Below are positions 23,752 through 35,735 of a stretch of 64,000 nucleotides of DNA, in pieces. The number at the start of each line of letters is the position of its first letter. The first letter of the stretch is position 1. Origin of the DNA: Ctena decussata (taxonomy: Eukaryota > Mollusca > Bivalvia > Lucinida > Lucinidae); NCBI GenBank assembly GCA_963989385.1, contig OZ022498.1, forward strand, positions 4,099,501-4,163,500, written 5' to 3'. The translations under genes and the position numbers were made by a program. A model generated the notes under the pieces. It worked only from the letters and a program-made list of their open reading frames with translations, was not told the origin of the DNA and ran no database searches.

Positions 23752-23980
23752 TTTTGAGGACTCAAACAGCAATGGGTACAGTGACTCCATGGCCAACCCT
23801 TACAGACAGATGGACATGCGCTCCGAATTTGGTAGTTCCGAGTTGTTACACAAAAGTCGTAAGAACAAGGAAGACAAGTATTGTGGAGTGTGCGGGGATC
23901 GAGCTCTCGGGTACAACTTTGATGCCATATCTTGCGAGTCTTGTAAAGCCTTCTTCAGGAGAAATGCGCCAAAAGGATTG
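23752..23980 (+). CDS. Nuclear receptor (NR1J/HR96-like), exon a: N-terminus and first zinc finger
   Basis: This exon encodes the start of a ligand-regulated DNA-binding transcription factor that would act in the nucleus. The first zinc finger is complete: C-x2-C-x13-C-x2-C at model residues 32, 35, 49 and 52 (counting from the ATG at 23789). The P-box is CESCKA followed by FFRRNA; this P-box is characteristic of the DHR96/DAF-12/NHR-8 group and separates it from vertebrate VDR/PXR (EGCKG). The acceptor is a pyrimidine-rich tract ending TTTCAG at 23751 and the donor is TTG|GTAGGT at 23981, leaving phase 0. The exon is open from its first base, entering at codon position 3, so coding sequence could begin in an upstream exon. 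The first in-frame ATG (23789) has G at +4 but T at -3, so the start is uncertain. The family assignment is secure; the exact NR1J paralogue cannot be told. Drosophila HR96 and DAF-12 are much longer (over 700 residues). Confidence 0.9.
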
Positions 23981-24036
23981 GTAGGTGGTTTCTCTGTTTA
24001 ACCTTTTTTAAACCAGAAACATGTTTTGGGGATATA

Positions 24037-24096
24037 TGCAGACCCAGTTCAGACCTCGCAGAATGTGGCATCTGATCAGGATCTTCATTGTTTGCT
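24037..24096. mobile_element. HP-B-like relic
   Basis: GCAGACCCAGTTCAGACCTC...TCTGATCAGGATC...TTGTTTGC; weak stem. Confidence 0.5.
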
Positions 24097-24498
24097 TACA
24101 GAAACTATGCAAAACCTCAAAAGGAAGGATATATCAGTATAAAGAGGCTTAAACTCAGTGGAATAAACAGCCAAAAGAGGATGCACACACATATGTACAA
24201 TCATTGTGTTGGCTGCCTAACTTTGAATTGCATGATTTTATGGCCCATAAACACAGATTGAGTCATGTGTTGGCAGGTGATGTCTGAAAAAACTGCACAA
24301 TTGATGAAAGAAAGCACTAGGTTGCCTGATGAAGAGGTGTGAGAAATCTTTGAGGTTTGCAACATCATTCTTGCTATATGTTGTACTGTAAAAATTCTAA
24401 AAATTGGGACACCTGGAAAAATTATAATAATTGTCCTAAAAATGGAACAGTTTTGTTTTACAGTGCAGTGATGCGTCTAAAAGTTGCAGATGGAATGT

Positions 24499-24565
24499 CA
24501 AACAGTGTAGACCCAGATCAGACTGCTCCTGAAGGAGCAGTCTGATATGGGTCTGTACTGTTTGC
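24499..24565. mobile_element. HP-B hairpin
   Basis: CAAACAGTGTAGACCCAGAT with tip ACTGCTCCTGAAGGAGCAGT and right end TACTGTTTGC. Confidence 0.85.
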
Positions 24566-24722
24566 TCAGACCTCCCTGTCCCAGTATTTACAATATTAAT
24601 GGTATGCTCATACAACTGGCTTACATGTTTTGCAGCTTCATAAATAAAAAATAACCATGAATATTCTAAGTATCCTGACACATTTATCATTTATTTACTA
24701 ATTTCTGTAATTTAGGCAAATG

Positions 24723-24917
24723 GATACTTTCGTTTCTCCTTTCGCTGATTCAAGAAAGGCAGTTGTCAGCTACTGGCGAAAGTATGTGCACTGAGTACTG
24801 GTTAACCGCTAAGGAGGTCTAAGCCTGCCCAGGAATAGTGTGGTTAGGCTAACTGACCGTCCCGACATGACCATAGCTGTTTTACCATGGACGTCAAGCA
24901 ATAAATCAACAATCAAC
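24723..24917 (+). mobile_element. SINE-1, 5'-truncated
   Basis: The body from ATACTTTCGTTTCTCC to an AATCAAC tail; the tRNA-like head is missing, as expected of incomplete reverse transcription. Confidence 0.85.
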
Positions 24918-25035
24918 ACCCTCATGTTTTTCCGCCATTCTTACAAAGGGGAAAACTTTTTAACCTCCTGTTTGCTTGTCTGGACAACGAAGCCCTTCTT
25001 AAACAGGATGTACTCTAAAGGAAAAATATGCTCGT
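24918..25035. mobile_element. HP-E left half
   Basis: CCGCCATTCTTACAAAGGGG, CTGTTTGCTTGTCTGGA and TCTAAAGGAAAA match the HP-E left arm; the right arm is missing. Confidence 0.6.
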
Positions 25036-25061
25036 CTACTTTAACTTTAACTTAACTTTAA

Positions 25062-25206
25062 CAGCCCTCTAACAACTAGGTCATAAGGAAATGGGACCTC
25101 AGTTTAAAGTCTCATCTCAAAAGCTAGAGAAGCGGGAGATTGATCTTGCGACCCCTGGATTGGTAGTCCAGCGTGTTATCTACTACACTGCTGCCGCTCC
25201 TCTTTA
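25062..25206 (-). mobile_element. SINE-2 (second tRNA-derived family)
   Basis: The minus strand has a tRNA-like head with the anticodon stem-loop CTGGA-CTACCAA-TCCAG. The same sequence recurs at 52543-52712. Confidence 0.7.
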
Positions 25207-25209
25207 AGT

Positions 25210-25930
25210 TAGACAATCTTATTCATATTAGATTGTTTTTTTCTATATGTTAGAGTAGAAGAGAGCAAGTGATGTAGAGGTGGATACTGATATTCATGTA
25301 TAAGATTGTATTTTCTAAGTTTTGTATATTCATATTAGATTGTATTTTCCAAGTTATGTAGAGATGGTCACAGAAATTCATGTTAGATTGTTGTTTCTAA
25401 GTTATGTAGAGGACACAGAAAGGTGTGTTAGATTGTATTTTCTTCTAAGTTATGTAGAGGTGGTCACTGAAATTCATATTAGATTGTATTTTCTTAGTTA
25501 TGTAGAGATGTCAGGACACAGAAATTCATGTTTATAATTTATTTTCTAAGTTATGTTGAGAGGGACACTGAAATTCATGTTAGATTATATTTTCTTAGTT
25601 ATTGACTCTGAAATTCATATTACTAGATTATACTTTCTAAGTTATGTACAGGTACTGAAATTCATATTATATTGTATTTTCGAAGTTATGGACACTAAAA
25701 TTCATATTAGATTGTATTTTCTTTCCAAGTAACAAGAGGCTGACACTAAAATTCATATTAGATTGTAGTTTCTAAGTTATGTAGAGATGGACACTGAAAT
25801 TCATATAGGATTGTATTTTCTAAGTTAAAGGCAGAGACTGGAATTCATAATTAGTTGTAGTTTCTAAGTTAAAGTAGAAGCTGATACTTACTTTATAACA
25901 CAGGTTGTATTTTCTTACCAACAGTTTAAA
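25210..25930 (+). repeat. Degenerate tandem array, about 45-60-bp units
   Basis: About 14 units of ATTCATATTAGATTGTATTT TTCTAAGTTATGTAGAG-like sequence with length changes. No open frame is kept across units. Confidence 0.85.
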
Positions 25931-26046
25931 GTAGGAGTGAATTAATCTTTATGCTAAATCAGCACAAATATAAGGCAAATTTTATTCTGAGAATATTAAA
26001 TACGAATGCAAATTAGTATAACTGATTAGTGCAACTGAATGATGTA

Positions 26047-26243
26047 GCAAAATGCAATAGACGTACCATATTTCTTTGTTTATAAGACAGAGCTTTTTCC
26101 CTTCCAAAACAATCCCAAAAAGCTAGATCCATCTTATAAGATGGATCTAGATTTTTGGGATTTTTTGGGGTGGGAAACATTGATAAAAAAGCAGAAGTTA
26201 GATATTTGGGGTCATTCTTAAGATGGACAAACACTGTTTTATA
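26047..26243. mobile_element. Fold-back element with ATCCCAAAAA core
   Basis: AGATCCATCTTATAAGATGG lies at the centre with ATCCCAAAAA / TTTTTGGGAT arms and looser outer pairing; a single copy in the window. Confidence 0.6.
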
Positions 26244-26251
26244 GCTGAATA

Positions 26252-26453
26252 CAGGGCTCTAGATAAGAGGGAGTATTTGATGATAATTAGGGATAATTTT
26301 TGTTATTTCTCATTGAAACCATATGTTGTGACCCCTCATCTGAACCGTCTCGAAAAGACAGTTCAGATGAGGGGTCACAACATATGTTTTTAAGCAGAAT
26401 TAATGAAATAATCCCTAATTATCACCAAATACTCCTTCTTATCTAGAGCACTG
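26252..26453. mobile_element. HP-A fold-back element, copy 9
   Basis: CAGGGCTCTAG start, CTAGAGCACTG end, CATCTGAACC arm variant. The tip is CTCGAAAAGACAG. Confidence 0.88.
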
Positions 26454-26689
26454 CGGAATATATATGGTATAACATAAGCAGTAAGAATTATTATTCAGAG
26501 TTATTATTCAACATATTAAAGAACTTTTTATGCTGTATGTCAAGGTGCTATTACATAAATACCATTTTCTGCCATCTGTTTAATGGATGGTGATGGATGT
26601 CATGAACTTAGGCACGTGAATTCTATATATAGACAGTTTTTCAAAGCTTCTTAAAGGTGAAAAAATGAGTATTTAACTAAAAATTTTAC

Positions 26690-27267
26690 TAAAAATAGCA
26701 AAACCAATAAAATAAAATAGACTTTTTCTCCAGAACCACTTAGTACATATGGCTGAAATTTTGCATGAAGCATTACGTGGGACCTTAGTTTTCAGAATTA
26801 TCAAAATGAAGAAAATCTGTAGCAGCTAGAGTTAGGCCTCAGTGACCTACTTTCTATTTACGAACCTAGTTTTGCTAAAATGCCAATATCTCAAAAAATG
26901 CTGAACAGATATCAGTCAGAATGATCCACAAATGGAGTTCTTTCAAATTTATGTGACTGGGCAGTCCAAGATAGCCATCAGCTTTTGTTACTAAAAATAG
27001 CAAAAACATGAAAATGACAAATCTCCAGATCCTCTAAATGAATTTGGACCAACTTTGTGGTAGAATGGTCCTCTCATGAAGCTCTTTCAATTTTTTGCAA
27101 ATTGATCATCCAAAACAGCTGTCATTTGCCATTAATAAAATAGGAAAAGTATGAAATGGACAACTCAAACGGATTTTTGACCAAATATGTATCAAACTGA
27201 TGCTTTCATTGAGTTCTTAAAGTGAAGGCACATAGCAGGTGCGACATAGCATTCTGCAGAATTCTTG
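26690..27267 (+). mobile_element. K5: K-type element, right end certain
   Basis: The right end is AGCAGGTGCGACATAGC, hairpin ATTCTGCAGAAT, TCTTG. Upstream DNA repeats CCAGAACCAC-like and AAATAGCAAAA motifs typical of K interiors. The left end is not identified. Confidence 0.5.
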
Positions 27268-27791
27268 TCTCATTCTCAGATAATATAATTCTCTGTTGTA
27301 TATTTGTTTTGATTTAGCGCAACGGCTGATAGTCTAGAGTCCATCACTATGCAGGGTGGTCAAAATATGTGACAGTCAACCCACAACAAAATTCTTGGCT
27401 GAGGTGTATTCAGAGACTGAAATGGCTCCTTGATGCTTACTGTTTTTCAAAGTGTAAATGCTGATGAACTTTAAACAAAAGATATTTGTTGGCTACTAGC
27501 ATTGAAAAATCCACAAGGCTGAAAATGATAGAAATCCTTGACATGCAGTTGGAACAACTGTTGTGACTATGAGTCCCCAGATATTTTACAAAAAATTATT
27601 GCTAGTGACATTTTCAAAATGCCAGCTAAAATCTCTGCTGACAGAATGCCAGTTGGTAAACTATGCTGAGGGATACAGTTTGTTACTTTTTATGACATTT
27701 TGAATTACTGCATGGTTACAACAACATTCTTGCTGGTCAGTCCATAGAGCAACTGAACTGATGGAAGAATGCAAAGCAACAGTGTTCCTAA

Positions 27792-27972
27792 TACAGTTGA
27801 ACTTCATTGGCTCAAACAGGCTTGGGACCTTGAAAAGTAGTTCCAGCCAGAGGTAGTTCTAGCCATTCAGGGTTAGTTTCTATATAAAGTGACCTCAAGG
27901 TACCCAGGAGAGAGTTCTAGTCAGGCAGGGCTAATGAGCCATCAGAGTTGGAGCCATTGAAGTTCTCCTGTA
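27792..27972. mobile_element. HP-H fold-back element, copy 1
   Basis: TACAGTTGAACTTCATTGGC and GCCATTGAAGTTCTCCTGTA ends, 181 bp. Second copy at 48779. Confidence 0.75.
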
Positions 27973-28042
27973 TTCCACTGTAATGTTTTGCTGCAGTTTG
28001 CTGCAGCTGAAATGGTCGGTATTTGATAGCAAACTGGTCATT

Positions 28043-28885
28043 GTCTCGCCTGCGAAGCAGAGGCGAGACTATATGTATTGCTTTTCCGGTGGCGGCGGCG
28101 GCGGCTGCGTAAACTTTGTCGAGTTTTCGCGTTTAGGTCATTTTCTCAGAAACTATAAGGGCTAGAGCCATGAAACTTGGTTCATGCATACATCTGGAAG
28201 AGTAGATCTCAAAGCCATTATCAATATTGAGTCTTGACCTACATTTTACGGTTGACTGACTTTGCAATTTTTTGTCAAGTTTTCATGTTTAGGGCATTTT
28301 CTCAGAAATTGTAAGGGCTAGAGCCATTAAACTTGGTTCATGCGCACATCTGGAAGAGTAGATCTCAAAGCCATCATCAATATTGAGTCTTGACCTACAT
28401 TTTACGGTTGACTGACTTTGCAATTTTTGTCGAGTTTTCGCCTTTAGGTCAATTTCTAAGAAACTATAAGGGCTAGAGCCATGGAACTTGGTTCATGCGT
28501 ACTTCTGGAAGAGCTGATCTCAAAGTCATCATCAATATTGAGTCTTGACCTACATTTTAGGTCGACTGACTTTGCAATTTTTTGTAAAGTTTTCATGTTT
28601 AGGTCATTTTCTCAGAAACCAGAAGGGCTAGAGCCATGAAACTTTGTATATGCATACATCTGGGAAAGTAAATCTCAAAGCCATCATCAATATTGAGTCT
28701 TGACCTTCATTTTACGGTTGACTGACTTTGCAATTTTTTGTTGAGTTTTCGCATTTAGGTCTGTTTCTCAGGAACTATAAGGGGTAGAGTCACGAAACTT
28801 GGGTCATGCATACATCTTTACTGATTTAGCTCTGTTTTGTGACAAAGCGCCAGCAGGCGAGACACCGCATTCCGCGGAATCCTTG
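28043..28885 (+). mobile_element. K6: HINE-like element with about 150-bp tandem units
   Basis: The left end GTCTCGCCTGCGAAGC folds with AGGCGAGAC. It is followed by a GGC microsatellite and about five units of 148-157 bp containing GACTTTGCAATTTTTTGTC. The right end is CAGGCGAGACACC, hairpin ATTCCGCGGAAT, CCTTG. Confidence 0.82.
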
Positions 28886-29612
28886 TTTTTGCCTTTGGCT
28901 ATGTATTTTTTATTTTTTGGCAAAAGAATGCAACGCAGTCATTCAGGCTCCAGTATGCATACATGGAAAATTTCAAAAATATTTTGTCATGTAAAGTTGG
29001 CAAATTTTTAATGCAGTGCATATTGGCTATTACATGACAAATTCATGTTATAGGTACCTGAGGAATTACAAATTTCACCTGACTTCAGATTAACAGGATG
29101 CTGAAACACAGTTTTAGTTAAATCATATACAAGTAACGTAATACTTTTATATTGCACTTGGCTGTCCATCTAAGACTTAGTTCATTCTGCATTGTTCAAA
29201 CTTTCATAAAAGCGAAACCTGGCATCCAAAAATGTCGCCATTTACCAGCCTTCCATAAAGTTTTCGCATCCAGGCGAGATCTTTTAATGTTGGAAAGAAT
29301 AATTATTTCTCTGTATTTCTTATTAGCTTTTTTGCTAACACCGATTTAATAGGAAGATAGGAATAATTAAGGAATTTCCAAAGTTGGCACCGAAAATCAA
29401 TAAGAATTGCCTATAGATTTAATGCCATTTGTTTGGCAGATGAAGCCGTAAATTCCTCACCCATTCAAAAACTGATGATATTAACAATTCTTTGCACCGA
29501 GAGAGGTGAAATTGATCAGCGATACAGACGTCAGGGGCGACTCGGTGCAGGATATTGCGGAAGAAACAACGTAGATCGGAATATTGGCTGTTTTTCTTTT
29601 CTTGCTATCCAA
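28886..29612. other. No gene or clear repeat recognised
   Basis: Short ORFs here have no recognisable domain. Confidence 0.4.
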
Positions 29613-29812
29613 CAGAGCTCCAGATAAGTAGGTTTTTATCAACAATTCCGAAAAAACATTTTTATATTTCCATAAAAATACATGTTGTGACCCCTCATTA
29701 GAACCGCCTTTTATAGGCGGTTCTAATGAGGGGTCACAACATACATTTTTACGGACAACAAACTGAATTTATCCAAGAATTCTAATCACGATCTCGCTTA
29801 ACGGCAGCTCTG
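29613..29812. mobile_element. HP-A fold-back element, copy 10
   Basis: CAGAGCTCC start, GCAGCTCTG end. The tip is CGCCTTTTATAGGCG instead of the usual CGTCTC..GAGACG, with both sides changed together. Confidence 0.85.
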
Positions 29813-31539
29813 CTTATATACAGAAGATAAATTTGAAGCAATCATATTATGGAATTGGTATAATAAATCTTCGCTGGCTTAAATTGTATTATCTGATGTT
29901 ATAGCCAATATTAAATTATTTTTCTTGTTTCAAAAGGGTCCGAGATTAGATATGAATCAGCCGATTCCATCTTGCACTGGTTCCAGATTAATGTCACCGT
30001 CTTGCACCGATCGCCCTTTTCATTTCTGTATCTTGATTAAATGTGCCGTCTTTGATTTTGAAAACGTCTCATAAGTATAAGTTTTGCTAACTAATTTAGC
30101 TTTTGTACATTATTTTCACAAGTTAACATATTAATCCTAAAAAACGCTTCTCCTCCTTGTCTGAAAATAATGTTTTATTATTATCCCCCGCCAAAGGCAA
30201 TCATTTTTCACCTGTTCACTTTCAACTGGCTCCATAAAGCATTGTATATTAAGGAAGTGTGATGCAGGTAGGGATAGGCCCAGTCAGTTGTTAGGGTTCA
30301 TATTATCAATTTAAAGGCTTATAAAGGAAATGAGAAGAGAAAAAAGTTAAAATCGCATAAATTGTGTTACGATGTTACAGGTTAGAAAAAAATTAGAAAA
30401 GGAATAGGAAGAAACATAAATGAGAGGAAAAATGCAGATAAAATATCAGTGTCAATTCATGTATGTACTCAAAATGCTGATATCTCCTCATAGACATTAC
30501 TATACAACATATACCCAGTTCAATGGTCTGTAAATTCGACCGCCAGTTGTCAAGAATTCCCATTCTTTAGCAGCATTTTTAAGTAAGATCGAAGTTTAAG
30601 ACAACAAGGATTTCAATACAATTGATGCCCTGCTCATTTCCATGGATCAGATTTTTGGAATTTTTGAATTTTCTGAAATTAGGTCATTTTTCTGGAAGTC
30701 TATAAAATTTCATAAACTGGAGTTCAAAGTGACCATTTCACATGAGTCACCTTGTAAGTGATTCAGTGTCGTAGACAAAATGATCGTTTTGATTTTGGTT
30801 GAATTTTTTATGCTTTTCACCAGTTTGGAAAAAAATTGATTTTTTTTTTACAAAAATTCAATTTTAACAAAAATCAGTCCATAGACACTATCAGGATAAA
30901 TATTGGAACAAAACTTGTGCAGTCAAACACATTGACCCTCTAGAAATTTTTTGCAAAATGATTGGAAAAATCTAGGTCTTTGTCGATCGGAAGTAAATGA
31001 CTCTCAAAATGGGTATGCCTTGCACTGACGTCTATGGAAATAATTTTAGATGCTCCTTTAAATTTTTTGAGTAGTGTATATAAGATCATAATAACTATCT
31101 TCCCTCAAGATAATAAAGTTCCACGATGTCTTTCCACAGTGAAGCTTGATTCGAAAAATAAATGAATTCAGATAAAAGACCTTGATGTGTCATGAAAATA
31201 TGACATAATACGGCAAGAAAATGTAGAATCCCAGACATTTTCAGTCAGATCAAAATACAAGAAAACAAGTAGGCAGAAAATGGAAAAATCTTCGGCGTTG
31301 CAGCGTTGAAATTGTAGGTATCAGTAATGCAATAAACACAGATTCAAGAATCCATGCTCAGGAATTTTTCAGAGAAACTAATTGCAACCCACTAATTAGT
31401 AAAACATATTTGAAACATATATTGTTGTGGTGATCTCTAATTGTATTCTCAGGTATTTGTAATATTTTCTGACTCATTTGTAAAATAATTTATGCTAATT
31501 AACCTAAATACTTGGACAGTAACTTGCTGTTGATATCTC
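29813..31539. other. Gene-free intron DNA, no repeat family recognised
   Basis: AT-rich; the longest stretch of intron a without an identified element. Homopolymer T run near 30840. Confidence 0.45.
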
Positions 31540-31722
31540 AACCTTGAAAGTGCCAAAAAAGCAGACGACAAAATTTACGTCTGCAAAATTTGAAAAAATG
31601 TTAGATCTGAGCTATATGATATTGAGAATTCAAAGATTAGAGGGCAAACAAAGTATACTCAGTTGAGGCAGCTCATGATGAGCTGCCTCATCTGGGTCTA
31701 CGCTGTTTGAAAATTCAACTAC
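31540..31722. mobile_element. HP-C element
   Basis: GCAGACGACAAAATTTACGT module, then the core GAGGCAGCTCATGATGAGCT with pairing arms. Confidence 0.78.
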
Positions 31723-32756
31723 ATGTATTTTTGTTCAGATTAAAATTTTAATGCTGGTGCAAAAGCATTTCTCCACAAAGCATTATTACATGCATCAGGT
31801 AAGATATGTAGACTTCTTGTAGGTAGGGAAAGGCCAAATCAGTTGTACACTTGAAAAATATCATCAGTCCCAATATTTCAGATCAGTACAATAATGTAGA
31901 AAGTATTCAAGTTGTCAGAGTTCCATTAAAAATATAACTAAGTTGTCAAGTTGTTTATGATCAAAAAATAAAATGTTGACATTTAGTTGAGGTATTTGTC
32001 CATATTTTTATGAAAACAATAAATCAGATTCAGACCACAGATTTACATGTAAATAGTAAATATCAGACACCAGGGGCCTGCTTCATATTTGAATTTATAC
32101 AGATCCCTCTCTCTCTTGATGAGCTGGTTTTAGAATATGTAGTTGACAAAAGTGCAGACCCTATTAGAGAGTAACCCTAATATGCATAGATATTGAGACA
32201 CATAAAAACCATTAATTTTCCATTTAGAGGGGAGTACAAGAGGGGGTAAAAATGGCAGTTGAATAAAAAAAAAGTTTCTTATCATTTCTGCAGAAGTGTA
32301 GCCTTAACTGACTGTGGATTGTGCACGTTTTGATAAAAAAAAAAAAAAAAGAAATTCTTTGACTTGTTGATGACCTGGATTCTATTCAGTAAAGAAACTA
32401 GTGTTTCCACATGAAAGTTGACGGGCTACCAAATTAAGAATATAAAACAGTTTTAAAATGATAGTTAAAACATAATTAATAGGTATTATCTAATGGCCTC
32501 TATGAGACTTGCAGTGTTAAATGATATCATAAAAAATCTGTAAAGAATCAAAATTTTGGGGAAAATTTTTTTGTCTATAAGAATCTGATAAATTTGAGAT
32601 TGGACCAGGGATTGGGAATTCCACAAGGAATTATGTTTTCTTTATGGGCATCGGGTTTTCATCAATGATCACAGTTTGAAAGGACAGTGATATTAGGACA
32701 GACAAAACTGGACAGCATGGTTGATGCAATCACCCTAACCAGTTTTGAGAACACAT
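31723..32756. other. Gene-free intron DNA
   Basis: Nothing recognised except a poly-A run of about 17 at 32335-32350. Confidence 0.4.
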
Positions 32757-33022
32757 GCAAACAGTGCAGGCCCAGTTCAGACACTGCATTGTGGCGTCTG
32801 AACAGCAGAGCTAGATAAGAGTGATAATTGAGGGATGATTTTTTTTATTTCTCATTGAAACTATATGTTGTGACCCCTCAGCGAATCGTCTCATCGAGAC
32901 AGTTCAGATGAGGGGTCACAACATATGTTTTTATGCAGAATTAACACAAATCGTCCCTAATTATCACTATACTCCCTCTTATCCTAAAGCTCTAGCTGGA
33001 ACAGGGTCGAGACTGTTTGCTT
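32757..33022. mobile_element. HP-B hairpin interrupted by HP-A
   Basis: Left half 32757-32805 begins GCAAACAGTGCAGGCCC; right half 32999-33022 ends AGACTGTTTGC. The two halves rejoin once HP-A and one copy of the GAACAG duplication are removed. Confidence 0.75.
32806..32998. mobile_element. HP-A fold-back element, copy 11, nested in HP-B
   Basis: The 6-bp duplication GAACAG (32800-32805 and 32999-33004) flanks it. The arms are less well matched (CAGCGAATCG against GGTTCAGATG-type). Confidence 0.82.
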
Positions 33023-33207
33023 ACGGGTATCTCTTTGCAACATACAATAAAAGTGAAAACATACACCTGAAACCCCTTTAACTAGAAATGGACTCATCTA
33101 AGTGATGAGGATGGACAAGTCCACTTGTCTAAAAATGTTAAGTGTAGTCACTTCTAGAATCCTGTGCATTCGGGTCCCTTGTTGGAAGATTAACTGATAC
33201 GTATGTG

Positions 33208-33455
33208 CCGGCTGGTAGTGTGTCTGACTCAAGAGCCAGAGTCCTGGGTTCTATGCCCGGTCTGTTCACATACTTTAGTTTCTCTTACTGCTGATTCAAG
33301 AAGGGCAGTTGTCAGTTACTGGGGAAAATATGTGCACTTAGAACCGGTTAATCGCTTAGGAGGTCTTTGCCTGCCCAGGAATAGTGTGGTTAGGGTAACT
33401 GACCGGCCAGACATGACCTTAGCTGTTTACCATGGACGTAAAGCAACAAAATAAC
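33208..33455 (+). mobile_element. SINE-1, decayed head
   Basis: A body like the other copies. A 16-bp duplication AACTGATA(C/A)GTATGTG flanks it with one mismatch (33192-33207, 33456-33471). The tRNA-like head has lost the A box consensus. Confidence 0.85.
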
Positions 33456-33471
33456 AACTGATAAGTATGTG

Positions 33472-34386
33472 TTTGGCTTTTTGCTGTGGGAGTAATTTAA
33501 CTCTGGGGGAAAAAACACAAAAGAAACTAGGCCAAATATCAGCTGTGCAGAAGGACTTAAAGCACAAAAGTTGGAGCACAAAAGTTGGGCTTTCAAGTTT
33601 TAATTTATCTCTTCAGTGTTTGTTGCAGAAACCGACAAGGAATTAACCATTGAATCCCAGATCTGAACCCTGGGCCTATTTTACGTCTCAAAATTGAAGA
33701 CCTAAGTATGGTATCTATTCTCCAAGAAACCAGAATCCTGAACCAGGGAAATTTTATTGTCTTTTAATTTAATTTTCTTCTCATTCTTAAAACATCAAAA
33801 AACTGTTCAAGATTATTTGATTTCTTGGCCATTAAAGACACATCGGGTATTTTAAGACCACTTGTTTGAAGGGCATCAAATTTCAAAGATTTCCTACTGG
33901 TTTTAAGAGGTTATTTCGTCCAATCAGCTACATGAAAAAAAAGTGTCTTCAGATAATAGGAGTCAGGGTTTTTTTTGCCCTTGAAAAAGAGTGTCAATTG
34001 AAACTAATGATTTGTTGTCATTTGAATATAAGTTAAGTGTTCTTCAGAATTATTTCACTGATAATACCATGCTTTAGTTGTAATTAACCCTGCTCCCTGC
34101 ACCCCCCCTCCCCCCCCCCCCCCCCCCCAAAAAAAAAAGAAAAAGGAAACCCAAATTACTTCATGGCTAGCAGTACATTATGGTATATCTGCTGTACAAA
34201 GTACTGCATAACAGGCACACTACAGCATATGCTTGAGAATAGTGCAAAGAGCTCTGCTTCGCAACAGGTTCTGAACTTGTTTCTTAGAATTTGTTAAGGC
34301 AGTTTAAAGCTTCAATTTGAATAAATTTACTGTTCACTGTTCTATATTCTAAATCAGTAACAACCCCACGATCAAATAAATCACAT
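33472..34386. other. Gene-free intron DNA with poly-C/poly-A tract
   Basis: A run of C then A at about 34099-34140 is the only notable feature; its length is likely unreliable in an assembly. Confidence 0.45.
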
Positions 34387-34622
34387 GAGCTGCGACACGA
34401 CAAAACCAACAATGTGGTTGTGTGCCCAGCGAAGACTCAGATCAGCCTGGGCATTAGCCCAGTCTGATCAGAATCTTTGCTGTCCACATAGATGTAGCTT
34501 AGATCCTTAGCTACCCTTTATGCGCTTAGCGAAGAGTCTGATCAGACTGGGCGGATGGCCAGGCTGATCAGAGTCTGCGCTGGGCGTACAACCACATTGT
34601 TGGTTTTCTCGTGGCGCGGCTC
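34387..34622. mobile_element. HP-D fold-back element, copy 3
   Basis: GAGCTGCGACACGAC start, GGCGCGGCTC end, ACAT on both sides (34383-34386 and 34623-34626). Internal CAGCCTGGGCAT and CCAGTCTGATCAGA modules. Confidence 0.85.
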
Positions 34623-35504
34623 ACATATATTTAACCTACATCTTCTTGAAATGCATCTTAAATATGCCATTATGTCTTTGTATTATTATTTAAGGACATA
34701 TTTATTACCTATTTAATCTTAAAAAGTTCAACATTTCAATCTTGATTAGAATGTCCTGTTAGTGTTATGACCAATGTAAAATACGAGCTTGTGCGAGTGA
34801 AAAAAGGGGAGGTAAAAAATTGGTATTTTCCTTTTTTGTGAAAATATATGTAATTGAGGGACTTTAATAGAATTGCCTAAAGAGAGACTATATATTTTAT
34901 GGAAAGTAAAGACAAAAACACACACTTGAGCGAACAGATTTTAAAAGCAAATTTCTAATATCGTATGGAGCTCTCAGTTCTATAGGTCACCCAGTACAGT
35001 TTACTCATGCATTCATAATAGCCTGAAGCGGGACAAATTTCAAATGGTTTCAAACCACAATTTGTTACAGTTGTATGCTTGAAGATAGTAATTTTATGAA
35101 AACACGATATTCTTGTCGTGTTTTGGTATTTTTAGTAGCTGTCGTTGTGGTCTAATATTGTTTCAGTATGAAACAGGAGAGCACAAAAGGACTATCAGAA
35201 ACTTTTGGCATTGGTCACGGATAGGCTGGAGCCGCGGCAGATGTTTTGATAATGACACTGTCAATTCTTTTTAATATGCATTGTTGGAATTGTTACTTCC
35301 CTTTTGTATTTATGTTGTAATTGTTCATCCGTGTTTATCCTTTATTAGTAAAAAATTAAATATTTGGTTTTTGATCAATATCACGCTTGGATGATATATG
35401 TTTTAAACTGTCCAGAGCTATAATATAGACAGCCCTGAACTTTCAGATCACTATTACTATGCATATTGGGATGAAAATTCAGAGATTTCCACAGCAATTG
35501 TGTT
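34623..35504. other. Gene-free intron DNA
   Basis: Only a small hairpin AAAACACGATA...TCGTGTTTT at 35098-35124 is seen. Confidence 0.4.
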
Positions 35505-35735
35505 ATGGTTGGTTCACACAGCAACATGTTGCTTGACACATTTCATGCAGCCTTTTTTTTGGTTTCAAGTAGGTTATGTTTTAGACCATTAGACATGTTA
35601 CATGCAACAGATTTGTGTGATGCAACATGTTCTCAAGATGTTCACACGGTGACACATGTTGCATGACATGTTATGCAACATATGTCATGTGTAAACCGAC
35701 TCATGTGTCATGCAGCATGTGTCACTGTGTACCTT
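35505..35735. repeat. Cluster of ACATGTTGC palindromes
   Basis: TTCACACAGCAACATGTTGC at the left and repeated CAACATGTT, GACACATGTTGCATGACATG and GTCATGCAGCATGTGTCAC at the right. It looks like a fold-back element with internally repeated CATG motifs. Confidence 0.6.

Noticed and set aside
33203..33454. 83-codon ORF as a gene
   Set aside because: It is the SINE-1 copy read as protein.
34099..34140. Functional poly-C/poly-A element
   Set aside because: A plain homopolymer tract, prone to sequencing and assembly error.
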